Positions 1 to 7,920 of a DNA stretch of 64,000 bases are shown piece after piece. The notes under the pieces are model-generated. The model worked only from the letters and a program-made list of their open reading frames with translations. It was not told the DNA's origin and searched no databases. The DNA is taken from positions 72,572 through 136,571 of the forward strand of contig NZ_CP084631.1 of NCBI RefSeq assembly GCF_022878925.1. Reading direction: 5' to 3'. Every line of letters starts with the position of its first letter. The first letter of the stretch is position 1. The position numbers and the translations under genes were made by a program. This DNA is from Caballeronia sp. TF1N1 (lineage in GTDB: Bacteria > Pseudomonadota > Gammaproteobacteria > Burkholderiales > Burkholderiaceae).

Positions 1-1620
1 CATGTAGCGCGCGACGGCGCGCGAAAAGGCTTTGACTTCGTTCCATTGCTGTCGGCGGGTCAGCGGCACGACGATATGAAAGCCCTTGCCACCGCTTGTC
101 TTGATAAAGCTTTTGAGTCCGATCTCATCGAGCAGCACCTTGGACAGCTTCGCGGCGTCGACCATCATCTGCCACGGCAGCGCCGGGTGAGGGTCCAGAT
201 CAAGGATGAAACGATCAGGATGATCGAGGTCTGGCTGAACAGCGTTCCAACTATGCGATGACGTTCATCTGAGCGAGGCCGATCAGTGCTTCATGTTGGT
301 CCACAACAAGCAACGGTGAATGTGTCGCGTGATGCCGGGGATCTTGGAACGCTCCTCGTGCTTCTGGAAGAACATTTCGGATTTGATGCCTTCGGGCGCG
401 CGCACGAGCGATATCGGTCTGTCCTTGAGGTAGGGCAAGGCAAACTCGGCGATCGTATCGTAGTAGCGAACGAGATCGATTTTGGTGACGCGCGTCACGT
501 CGTCAATGACGCGCTCGGCATTCGACACTTTCACGCCGGCGACGATGAGATTCCCGCTGCGGCCGGGAGTGCTGCGGCTCGCGCCTTTGCGTAGGCTCTG
601 GCTTTTCGGCTTCTCTATGTCGACTACCGTCTCTTCGGTCACGGTATTGGCGGACTTGTCATCTCGCATGCCATGAAAAACCGGGTGACGAACCTCACCC
701 GCAGGCGTCCATTCAAGGAACGATGCTTCCACAACGAGCTCGGGCTCGATCCATACGAAGTCGCGATCCTTCTCGCGCTGCGGCGGGTTATAGAATGGCG
801 GATCTTGCCGAACCAGCACGCGCGCTCTCTCTTCGAGCTCGGCTAGTGGGCGCGGTTTCAACTCTGCCTTCACGGTCCCGGCGAAACGCAAGCTACCGTC
901 TCGCTCGTGCACTCCGACCATAAGCGACCGTATGCCAGCTTTAGCACCGGCGAGACGCGTATAGCCGCCCACGACGAATTCCTGCCTGCTCAGGCATTTG
1001 AGCTTGATCCAAGCCGTCGAGCGACCGGAGCGATAAGGCGCATCGGCGCGCTTGCCGATAATCCCCTCGAGCCGCATTTGGCACGCCGATGCGAGCAAGG
1101 ATTGCGGATCCTCATTGAACGACTCGCTGAAGCGGACGCGCTCGCTCGGGGTCCGGGCGATCAGTTCGCCCAGCAATTGCCTGCGCTGCGCGAGTGGTAA
1201 TGCCCGTAGGTCGCGCCCGTTCAGAAACGGAATGTCGAAAGCGAAGAATGTAAGTTGTGCCGTGCTGCGGCGGTCGAACGCATTTTGAAGCGCGTTGAAG
1301 TCTGGAACGCCGCTTTCGGTGAGTACGACGACTTCGCCGTCAAGCCATGCATTATCGACTGGTATCGCCTCGATCGCGTTCGCAAGCGCGGGCATCTTGT
1401 TCGTCCAATCGTGCCCGCCTCGCGTAATAAGCTTTACGCGCCCGCTATCGAGCCTGCACATCAGACGATAGCCATCAAACTTGATCTCATAGGACCATTC
1501 GCCATTCGTAGGCGGACGCTTGCGAGCGTCGCGAGTTGCGGGGCGATCGACTCGGGAAGTACGGCACTCGATGGTGCACGGGAGGGCACGGATAGTTTCG
1601 CCATTCGTTGGGCGAGATCG
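1..1620 (-). pseudogene. ligD: DNA ligase D (LigD) remnant, multiply frameshifted
   Basis: This is the decayed remnant of the multifunctional NHEJ ligase LigD. The ligase core is readable at about 1520-300: a GEWSYEIKFDGYRL segment contains the nucleotidyl-lysine motif EIKFDG, followed by LEGIIGKR and WIKLK motifs and the OB-fold. The polymerase (primase-like) domain then begins. The frame breaks at about 1525, where LPESIAPQLATLA continues in a different frame. It breaks again near 330 and near 250, so the polymerase pieces PLLVVDQHEALIGLAQMNVI and DHPDRFILDLDP lie in other frames. The polymerase domain runs off the window edge. The N-terminal phosphoesterase domain was not seen; the upstream DNA is a small lipoprotein gene instead. 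At least three frameshifts argue against function. Confidence 0.85.
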
Positions 1621-1622
1621 TC

Positions 1623-1811
1623 TCAGAACCCTACGCCTACGCCGACACCACCTCCGCCTCCGAACCTGCCGCCTCCTACGCCCACGCCGATGCTGGGACC
1701 GGGCGCATAGTAGCCGGGGCCGTATGCAGGATCCTCGTAACCATAAGGGGGCGCGGATACGCATCCGGAGGACGCCGCCACAAGCGTCACACTGAAAAAA
1801 AGTCTGAGCAT
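1623..1811 (-). CDS. Small glycine-rich putative lipoprotein
   Basis: A 62-aa protein with an N-terminal hydrophobic segment (MLRLFFSVTLVAASSGC) that resembles a lipoprotein signal, although the -3 position of the lipobox is Ser rather than the usual Leu. The mature part is rich in Pro/Tyr/Gly and ends in a Gly-Val tract. The start at 1811 is preferred over the in-frame ATG at 1841 because GGAGA lies about 7 bases upstream of it and it places the signal at the N-terminus. Similar glycine-rich small lipoproteins are common in Burkholderiales (family knowledge); no function is known to me. Its 3' end abuts the decayed ligD remnant. Confidence 0.55.
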   Translation of the reverse strand: MLRLFFSVTLVAASSGCVSAPPYGYEDPAYGPGYYAPGPSIGVGVGGGRFGGGGGVGVGVGF

Positions 1812-1964
1812 GATCTTCTCCCGTGTTGCACGTTCCAGCAAAAACTAATCCCAGATTGGAAACTGGAGTGAGCTGTCGGAAGCGCTTTCGGTCCTCTCAC
1901 ACACCGTTGGTGGCGCGATACTATGGCCGAGACGGTAAGTCAAAACCCGCCGGTGCATGCTCGG

Positions 1965-2201
1965 TTAGAAGTTTTCATCGAGCCAGGCTTTGGCCCACCC
2001 GATCGCACGCAGATGTGCGGCGCTCGCAGTGTCAAAATAGCCGATGTCGGAAAAATTAAAAATTTGCCCATCCGCCTGATCCTCAGACGGCTGCCGCTCA
2101 ACCGAGCACCGCGAATGCCAATAGTGGCCAGTCTGCTCCGGCCGGGATTCGATGGTCCATTCTTGATACTCAACTTTCATATGATGCTCAGAGACAGCCA
2201 T
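1965..2201 (-). CDS. Small hypothetical protein, 78 aa
   Basis: Not a family I can name. The protein (MAVSEHHMKVEYQEW... ending AKAWLDENF) is acidic and aromatic with no transmembrane segment or signal, and its codon usage looks coding. An internal start at 2180 (MKVEYQEW) is equally possible because neither start has a clear ribosome binding site. Its 5' ATG shares the palindrome CCATGG with the divergent gene that starts at 2200, so at least one of the two starts is probably wrong. Confidence 0.5.
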   Translation of the reverse strand: MAVSEHHMKVEYQEWTIESRPEQTGHYWHSRCSVERQPSEDQADGQIFNFSDIGYFDTASAAHLRAIGWAKAWLDENF

Positions 2202-2454
2202 GGTTTCGATTTTTAACGAGAGGACGCGAGACGGCGAAATCGCTCGCGCGTTAAATCTTGCGCTTCATGCTTTTAGCGTCCACTCCCGCGCCGAGGTGAC
2301 GATGGAAGGTGAACGTATCGTGCTGGATTTTACGCGGGAGACTGCTGCCCTGATGCACGCCCTCCGATTGCTTGGCGTGCAGCCCGGTGAGATTCTGCCA
2401 GCGCCCAACTTCGACGAATTCGATCTCGGAAAGAAAAACGTCCCGGGGTTTTAG
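2200..2454 (+). CDS. Small hypothetical protein, 84 aa
   Basis: An unrecognised 84-aa soluble protein (ends LGVQPGEILPAPNFDEFDLGKKNVPGF) with no membrane segment. It is followed directly by a perfect 10-bp hairpin that overlaps its stop codon, which supports it as a real transcription unit end. The true start may lie downstream of 2200, since that ATG overlaps the start of the opposite-strand gene and has no obvious ribosome binding site. Confidence 0.45.
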   Translation: MVSIFNERTRDGEIARALNLALHAFSVHSRAEVTMEGERIVLDFTRETAALMHALRLLGVQPGEILPAPNFDEFDLGKKNVPGF

Positions 2455-2464
2455 CCCGGGACGT
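2438..2464. terminator. Hairpin terminator at the 3' end of the 84-aa gene
   Basis: Perfect inverted repeat ACGTCCCGGG (2438-2447) and CCCGGGACGT (2455-2464) with a 7-base loop that holds the TAG stop. It lies between converging genes, with an A-rich run upstream and no long T tract, so it may act as a bidirectional transcription stop. Confidence 0.6.
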
Positions 2465-2487
2465 GTTCGAAAGTAGATGGGCGGTTG

Positions 2488-3812
2488 CTACGCCGCTTCT
2501 GCAAAGAGATTGAGTTGCCTCGCGTCATAGCCTAGCAACTGGTCGTGGACCGTATCGCTGATCGCATGAGCAACAAGATGCGCGTCGAGGTCGGCGGGCG
2601 TCATGTTCAGACGCTGCGCGAGCCGCGAGAAGTACTGCCCGCGCTTTGCCATCTCCTGATACCGCTGGGCCATGCCAGTCGGCAACTTCACGATGCCCTC
2701 GTTCAGCCAAAAATGCGCTGAGTCGATTGCGTCGCGATGCTGCGTGTCCAGCATGCACGCGGTGTCGTAGGTGCAGGTGACGAACAAGCATGCTGCTTGC
2801 GCATCGACGTCGAACTGCGAAGTCTCCTCGAAATACACCGTCTGCTCGCCGCCGGTCGTCCGCGCATATCGCCCAGGGCGACCTGGATGCCGGTACGGGT
2901 TCCACTGTTCGGCGTCGAAAGAGCGCAATCCAGTTGCAGGCGCGTCCTTGTCGTACTGCCCGACTGGATACCAGCCGTGCAACACGATATCAGCCTTAGG
3001 CAGCGCTTCTAGCTTCGAGACCGGATAACGACGCCCCAGCACATTGACGTCGTGCCAGACAGCGAGCGCGGGAAACGCATGCGGCGCGTAGTGATGCATC
3101 GACAGAAAGAAGTCGATGGCCACCAGTTGCTGCGGCGTCACGAACTCAAACTGCGGCTCGCACAGCATCCGATTTTCTTCAGTGTCAGGAATCAACCCGG
3201 TCGCCAGTGCACCGGAGTGCGCTTCGGCACGATCACGCTCGACCGCGTCGATACTGCAGAGCTTCTTCAGCAAATCGACTCGCGTTAGATAGCTGTAAGT
3301 GTCGGCCTGGATGCGCGTGTACCCTGCATTGCTCAACGAGCGCCCCACCAACTCCCGGCGCGACATATCCCACTGGATCGCAAGTAGATAGTTGCGGAAG
3401 TCGTTGAGCGGTCGAAGATGCCCGTACTGCTCATCCTCGATCATGGCCTCAAGCGACTTGTCGCGGTCGCCAGAGACAAGACAAATCGCGCACCCAAAAC
3501 GACTCCCACAGGAAGCCCTGGCACCCGAGTCGCCTACCACCACGCCGCACGTTCCTCCGTTCCCCGCCCGGTAAATGTCGGACAGACGATGAATCGTGCG
3601 AGGCATCAATGGCGATCGAAAAGTCAGGTCCTGCCCGTCGGCCAATAGCGCGAGCATGGTCCACACATCATCTGAAGTCCAATCGCTCAGCGGTGAAAGT
3701 GTGAGCGCCCCGGTTCGGCTTCTGACCGCATCTTCAGCGCTGTCTCGCCGTTCTGCCATCGCGACCGCACGCGAAGTACTTTCGTCAAAGCCAATCACAT
3801 CTACGGCTGCCC
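2488..3812 (-). pseudogene. DndC-like PAPS-reductase-family protein, N-terminally truncated
   Basis: A 436-aa reading frame (GTG at 3798) similar to the middle and C-terminal parts of DndC-like phosphoadenosine-phosphosulfate-reductase-family proteins, which supply sulfur chemistry for DNA phosphorothioation. Visible features are GFDESTSRAVAMAERR, WTSDDVW, a cysteine cluster (GNGGTCG..., CGSRFGCAIC) followed by DKSLEAMIEDEQYG, and a long C-terminal region. The upstream in-frame codons give AAVDVIGFDES and then meet a stop. The N-terminal PP-loop (SGGKDST type) and roughly the first 150 residues normally present are absent. No dndB/D/E or restriction partner is nearby. This is most likely a broken defence gene left after a deletion. 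Confidence 0.65.
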
Positions 3813-3817
3813 GTCAA

Positions 3818-3861
3818 AGTGTTACAGCCATGCCGCATTGACGAATTCACACAGTAACACT
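3818..3861. repeat. 8-bp inverted repeat at the truncated 5' end of the DndC-like gene
   Basis: AGTGTTAC (3818-3825) and GTAACACT (3854-3861) flank 28 bases exactly where the DndC-like coding sequence stops. It may be the trace of a lost mobile element or a chance operator; no gene is assigned to it. Confidence 0.35.
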
Positions 3862-4600
3862 CTCGACGTGTCTTGCCTCGCAATCTTTCCGGGTTTCAGC
3901 TACCAGCTTCGGGAAGGTGTTACCGTTCCATTCGACGGTGCAACGCCCCGTGAACGGGCTGGGACCGATGGCCCATTGCCCCATTCAGATGAGCGGCATT
4001 CAGCGTCGGCTTTTGATGGCATTTGAGACACTGGATGCATGATCGAGATCTCGATCGATACTTTCCTGCGATGAACTATCCGATATGACTAGACCGCGGG
4101 TTGTGCTGCGGGGAAACGCCAGCTCCCGTCCGAAGATGGCTGCACGCGGGAGGTAAAGCCGGAGCATGCGTCAGGAAGCGCGCTTCCGAGCGCGCGTTGC
4201 TGTCACATTCTTTGCGCTGGTGGCCATGAGGAAGCCGGCCCGCCACAAAGTGCGCCTGTAGCCGCACGCTCGCGTTCGACGCTCAGTTACGCGAAACGTC
4301 CCGCCCTCGTTGAATGCACCCCGTTCCCCGTTTCGATTGTCCGATAACAGAATAGGCACGTGCGCAAGCTTGCCGCCCCTGCAATCCGCCGACACCCGCA
4401 AACTGGAACACCTCAGTGTTGTAACCAAATGCCCGCTTCGTCTTCGAACGCACCGAGCTTCCTGGCACGCAGGCTCGCTTTGTCCTAACGATGCTTCACC
4501 CGCTGGGCACCGAATAAGCGCGGTATGGCCCCCGTGGCCGGGGGCCGCATTGAAGGACTGGACGCCGGTAAAGAGGGCAGCTACCGGCGTCATACAGCTG
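3862..4600. other. Intergenic stretch without a recognised gene
   Basis: Open frames of up to 140 codons exist on the minus strand (4171-4593) and up to 171 on the plus strand (4310-4825), with adjoining frames also open. The predicted proteins are Arg/Cys/Gly-rich with no domain I recognise. Simultaneous openness in several frames is typical of high-GC non-coding DNA. A decayed or multi-copy sequence is possible. Confidence 0.4.
4561..4591. terminator. Hairpin downstream of the double-glycine peptide gene
   Basis: Perfect 10-bp inverted repeat GACGCCGGTA (4561-4570) and TACCGGCGTC (4582-4591) with an 11-base loop. It begins about 16 bases past the stop of the peptide gene in the direction of transcription. 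No T tract follows, so termination is inferred from position and stem strength only. Confidence 0.45.
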
Positions 4601-4606
4601 CAATCT

Positions 4607-4843
4607 TTAGCCGTCGTTATCCGCCGTGACAGGCACGATGTTGAAGTCCCCCATCGCGTTGTACATGGTCACGTCGGTATAAGGAAGGTCGTTGTTCGCG
4701 ATATACGTCGCAAGCGTGACCGTCTGGTCCCACGTGAAGTTGAGAGCCTTCTCGGCAGCCCAGTACACAACGAATTCGATTGCTTTGTCGACCAACCCTC
4801 CGCCAGAGACCGCGGAATATTCTGACACTTCAAGCGTCTGCAT
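4607..4843 (-). CDS. Double-glycine leader peptide, putative bacteriocin/microcin precursor
   Basis: A 78-aa precursor. Its first 15 residues (MQTLEVSEYSAVSGG) match the double-glycine leader pattern cut by C39 peptidases: Leu -12, Glu -8, an aromatic at -7, Val -4, Gly -2 and Gly -1. Cleavage would release about 63 residues beginning GLVDKAIEFVVYW, with no cysteine and an acidic, Asn/Asp-rich tail. A strong GGAGAAAAACA ribosome binding site precedes the ATG. It lies on the same strand as, and just downstream of, a CPBP protein, aldo/keto reductase, TolC-like protein, C39-domain ABC exporter and HlyD adaptor, separated only by an IS5-type insertion. This is the expected context of a class II bacteriocin or microcin cargo. 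Toxicity is inferred, and I know of no named homologue. Confidence 0.7.
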   Translation of the reverse strand: MQTLEVSEYSAVSGGGLVDKAIEFVVYWAAEKALNFTWDQTVTLATYIANNDLPYTDVTMYNAMGDFNIVPVTADNDG

Positions 4844-4972
4844 TGTTTTTCTCCAAGTAAAGTTACGACTAGTTGCAAAGGACTACGAACACATAAAGTG
4901 ATCGAGGTCAAGTGCTCTTGATGAGCCGCCCTTCCAGGGTAGCCCCGTATTTTGCGCCGACGGATAGGTCTA

Positions 4973-6307
4973 GCAGGCTGTTGAAATACCCTTTGCGCGG
5001 TCATCCGTGCGTAAGGGAGAGACGTTGATTTAAAGAATTCGACGACACAGAGACAGAAGCGATGCGCGGCCCCGACAGCTACACTGAATCGATGTTCACG
5101 ATGTCCAGACTGGACGATTTCGTTCCGGCCAATCATCCGCTGCGACCGATTCGCCTGTGGCTGAACGAGGCGCTCAGGCGCATGGACGAGGTGTTTTCGC
5201 GCATGTACGAGAGCGAGGCCAAGGGCGGTCGCCCGAGCATCGCGCCGGAGAAACTGATACGCGCGCTGTTGTTGCAGGTGTTGTATTCGATTCGCAGCGA
5301 ACGCATGCTGATGGAGCAAATCTCCTACAACATGCTGTTTCGATGGTTCGTCGGACTGGCGATGGATGATGCGGTCTGGGACCACTCTACCTTCAGCAAG
5401 AACCGCGACCGGCTGATGGTCCACGATGTCATGGTCAGCTTGTTCAACGAGACTGTCGAGACGGCGCGCGTGCAAGGTCACCTGTCGGGCGAGCACTTCA
5501 GCGTCGACGGCACGCTCATTCAGGCGTGGGCGGGACACAAGAGTTTCGTGCCCAAGACAAAGTCGGATGACGATTCGCCGCCTGAGGGCGGAGACGGCTC
5601 GCAGGAGAACTGGCGCGGCGAGAAACGCAGCAACGACACCCATGAATCCAGCACGGACAGTCAGGCGCGCTTGTTCCGCAAGAGTCGTGGCACGGGCGCG
5701 GTGCTTTGTTACATGGGTCACGTGCTGACCGATAATCGGCATGGTCTCGTGGTCAACGCACAGGTCACGCAGGCCAATGGCACGGCCGAACGGGATGCGG
5801 CCGCGCAGATGCTGCGGATGCTGCGCAATTTGCCGGTACGACCATAACGGTCGATGCTGACAAGAACTACGATACGGCGGGCTTCGTGGCGACGTGTCGC
5901 GAGAACAACGTGACACCGCACGTGGCGCAAAACGATGCACGCGCGGGCGGTTCCGCGATTGACGCTCGAACCACACGATGGCCAGGCTATGCAATCAGTC
6001 AGTGCAAACGCAAACGCATCGAGCAGGTGTTCGGATGGGCAAAGACCGTTGGCAGAATTCGGCAGGCGATGTATCGAGGTCTGAAGCGAGTCGACCAGCT
6101 CTTCGTGCTCACTCAGGCGGCGTACAACCTCACTCGCATGCGAACGCTTGCTGCTAAGGCAGCTTGAAAGAGTAAGCGAGAAGGAACGCGGCATCGGCGG
6201 CATCTGAATCAAGGAGAATCGGCGTCAATTTATTTGGAACATTCCAACGCGCTAGCTCTTCCGAATAATCGAGCCCACGTTCATTGAGGCATATTTCAAC
6301 AGCCTGC
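4973..6307 (+). mobile_element. IS5-type insertion sequence, copy 1 (transposase frameshifted)
   Basis: 1335-bp element with perfect 16-bp terminal inverted repeats (GCAGGCTGTTGAAATA at 4973 and its complement ending at 6307), flanked by TA on both sides. It sits immediately behind the CPBP stop codon, which is restored by the duplicated TA plus the first base of the element, so no coding sequence was cut. The nucleotide sequence is the same as copy 2 (12962-14296) except for one deleted T near 5812, one substitution at 5854 and the last base of the right end. It separates the bacteriocin precursor gene from the rest of its locus. Confidence 0.85.
5062..6167 (+). pseudogene. IS5-type transposase, disrupted by a one-base deletion
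   Basis: DUF772/DDE-type transposase. The first 250 or so codons match the intact 368-aa copy at 13051-14157. A single missing T near 5812, within GATGCTTGCGG of the other copy, shifts the frame and leads to a premature stop at 5847. The C-terminal third (FVATCRENNV to RTLAAKAA, 5886-6167) is in another frame and holds the last acidic residue region (KRIEQVFGWAK). The protein is presumably inactive, but the ends of this copy are intact, so it could be mobilised by the intact transposase. Confidence 0.85.
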
Positions 6308-6897
6308 TAAGCGTTTCTCAGAAAGAATAGCGAGGAGTTGTAAAGGGAGTGGACCACTATTGTTGTCGCAATCGGCCGCCCATCTTTTCTCGCTTCAATC
6401 ACAAACGTCGCGGCGAAAACAACTCCGCCGAAGATCGCCTTTGCAAGGAGCCTTCCTTCAAGGCCGTGAGCCACGCCGAAAATCAACGCGGAGCATGAAG
6501 CTGCGATGAGATACGGCATCCTCAACCACTTTTTACCCGCTCGTATTGGCGCCCACTGAAAAACCATGGTCTCCACGATTGGTGCCAATATGCACACTAC
6601 GAGCGGATTGGTGGCCAGGCGGCTGGGCGGTAGAGCCCGCGCTACCGCTGATGCTCCGAACAGCGCATCTGCGATCGACTCAATCATATATTGTGCGACG
6701 TACAAAACCGAGATAGCGGCCACGACGATGCCCCCACGCGTAGCGACCGCGGTCCTTGTAGAGTGCGATACGTAGGGTACCGATACGATGTAGCCGAGGT
6801 GCCCTGCCCACCTGCGGTACATCCGCCGCAGGGTCGATGTCGCAACGGAACTGGCAGTCGTCGGAGTCGGCTCGCCGTTGATGACTCGTCGTGGCAT
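6307..6897 (-). CDS. CPBP-family (CAAX protease/Abi-like) membrane protein
   Basis: 196-aa membrane protein with several hydrophobic segments (about 53-72, 97-116, 127-143, 150-167 and 178-194). It has the second and third CPBP motifs, FGVAH (Phe140...His144) and HSLYN (His183...Asn187). Motif 1 is degenerate: the usual EExxxR reads ETMVFQ (109-114), with one Glu and Gln in place of Arg, so peptidase activity is doubtful. The start at 6897 is chosen because AGGAGG lies 7 bases upstream (6905-6910). CPBP proteins often serve as self-immunity or processing factors in bacteriocin loci (family knowledge). That role is inferred here from the adjacent exporter and double-glycine peptide. It follows the aldo/keto reductase gene by 26 bases. 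Confidence 0.7.
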   Translation of the reverse strand: MPRRVINGEPTPTTASSVATSTLRRMYRRWAGHLGYIVSVPYVSHSTRTAVATRGGIVVAAISVLYVAQYMIESIADALFGASAVARALPPSRLATNPLVVCILAPIVETMVFQWAPIRAGKKWLRMPYLIAASCSALIFGVAHGLEGRLLAKAIFGGVVFAATFVIEARKDGRPIATTIVVHSLYNSSLFFLRNA

Positions 6898-6923
6898 AAA
6901 TGTTCCTCCTGTTGCAAAGTAGG

Positions 6924-7901
6924 CTACGAATCCAGCACACATGCAGATAGGCCCGACGCTGCTAGTAGAATTTCCCGTACGTCCTGCATTTCCTCATCGC
7001 TGAGAGTCCAGCCTCCAGCAGCTGCATTCGTTGCAACTTGCGCAGGGGAGCTTGCTCCGGCGATGACGCAAGGAACCACAGAGTTTTTCAGCAACCAACC
7101 GAAGGACAGCTCGATGAGGGATCGTCCCCTTGATGCTGCATACTCACCCAGCCGTCTAACCCTGTGAAAGTTTGCCTCTGTAACGTACCGCTCAGCTATG
7201 TGAGGTGAAGACTTCAGGCGGGAGCTCGCGGGTAGAACGTAGCGGTCCAGATGCAGACCGGTGAGCATGCCGCCGGCAAGTGCCAGGAAAGGCAGGAGGG
7301 CTCCACCGGCATCGGCCAGCTCCGCTAAATCGCTGAAAAGGAGGGGAGCGGGACTGAGTAGGCTGCATTCCGCTTGGAGCGAGACGAAGCGTTCACGTCC
7401 GGTAGAGCGCGCTTTGACCAATCTAGACAAAAAGGGTTTATTGCCAATGTTGCAGTAACCAAGGTAGCGAACTTTCCCGCTACGAACCAATCGCTGTAGT
7501 GTCTCGTCCGTCTCATCCAGAGAGTCGAGACCGGATGGCCCATGTAGCTGGTACAGATCAATGTAGTCGGTGCCCAGTCGTTTGAGACTGGCTTCAAGCG
7601 ATTCTTCTATGAAACGTACGGGCGACAAAGGGGCTCGCGCGGTGGGAAGCAACCCTCGTCCGAACTTCGTCGCAACAAGCACATTTTTTCTGTTGCTACC
7701 AAGGACTTCTCCAAGAATTCGCTCAGAGCTTCCGGCGTGACCGTAGACGTCAGCAGTATCGAAGAAGTTAACGCCTTCGTCGAGCGCTGCGCGAATCACA
7801 CGGGCCGCGTTGTCAGGCGGAATGCGGCTTCCGAAGCCGTTGCATCCGAGGCCTATCACTGACGTGTGAAGGGAGGATTGACCGAGGCGTCGCGTTTGCA
7901 T
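6924..7901 (-). CDS. Aldo/keto reductase
   Basis: 325-aa NADPH-dependent aldo/keto reductase of the (beta/alpha)8-barrel family. The catalytic tetrad is visible: Asp48 in FFDTADVYG, Tyr53, Lys79 in ATKFGRG and His120 in LYQLHGP. The C-terminal cofactor site reads PCVIAGASSPAQVATN. Length is normal for the family. It lies 19 bases after the TolC-like gene and 26 bases before the CPBP gene, so it appears to belong to the export operon. A modifying or resistance role for the peptide is possible but unproven. It could equally be a passenger detoxification enzyme. Confidence 0.8.
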   Translation of the reverse strand: MQTRRLGQSSLHTSVIGLGCNGFGSRIPPDNAARVIRAALDEGVNFFDTADVYGHAGSSERILGEVLGSNRKNVLVATKFGRGLLPTARAPLSPVRFIEESLEASLKRLGTDYIDLYQLHGPSGLDSLDETDETLQRLVRSGKVRYLGYCNIGNKPFLSRLVKARSTGRERFVSLQAECSLLSPAPLLFSDLAELADAGGALLPFLALAGGMLTGLHLDRYVLPASSRLKSSPHIAERYVTEANFHRVRRLGEYAASRGRSLIELSFGWLLKNSVVPCVIAGASSPAQVATNAAAGGWTLSDEEMQDVREILLAASGLSACVLDS

Positions 7902-7920
7902 GGTGGGATCTCGTGTCGAT

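Noticed and set aside
4669..5994. A 441-codon minus-strand frame spanning IS5 copy 1 and the peptide gene
   Set aside because: It is antisense to the transposase and out of frame with the peptide gene, has no domain, and an equivalent antisense frame occurs in the other IS copy.
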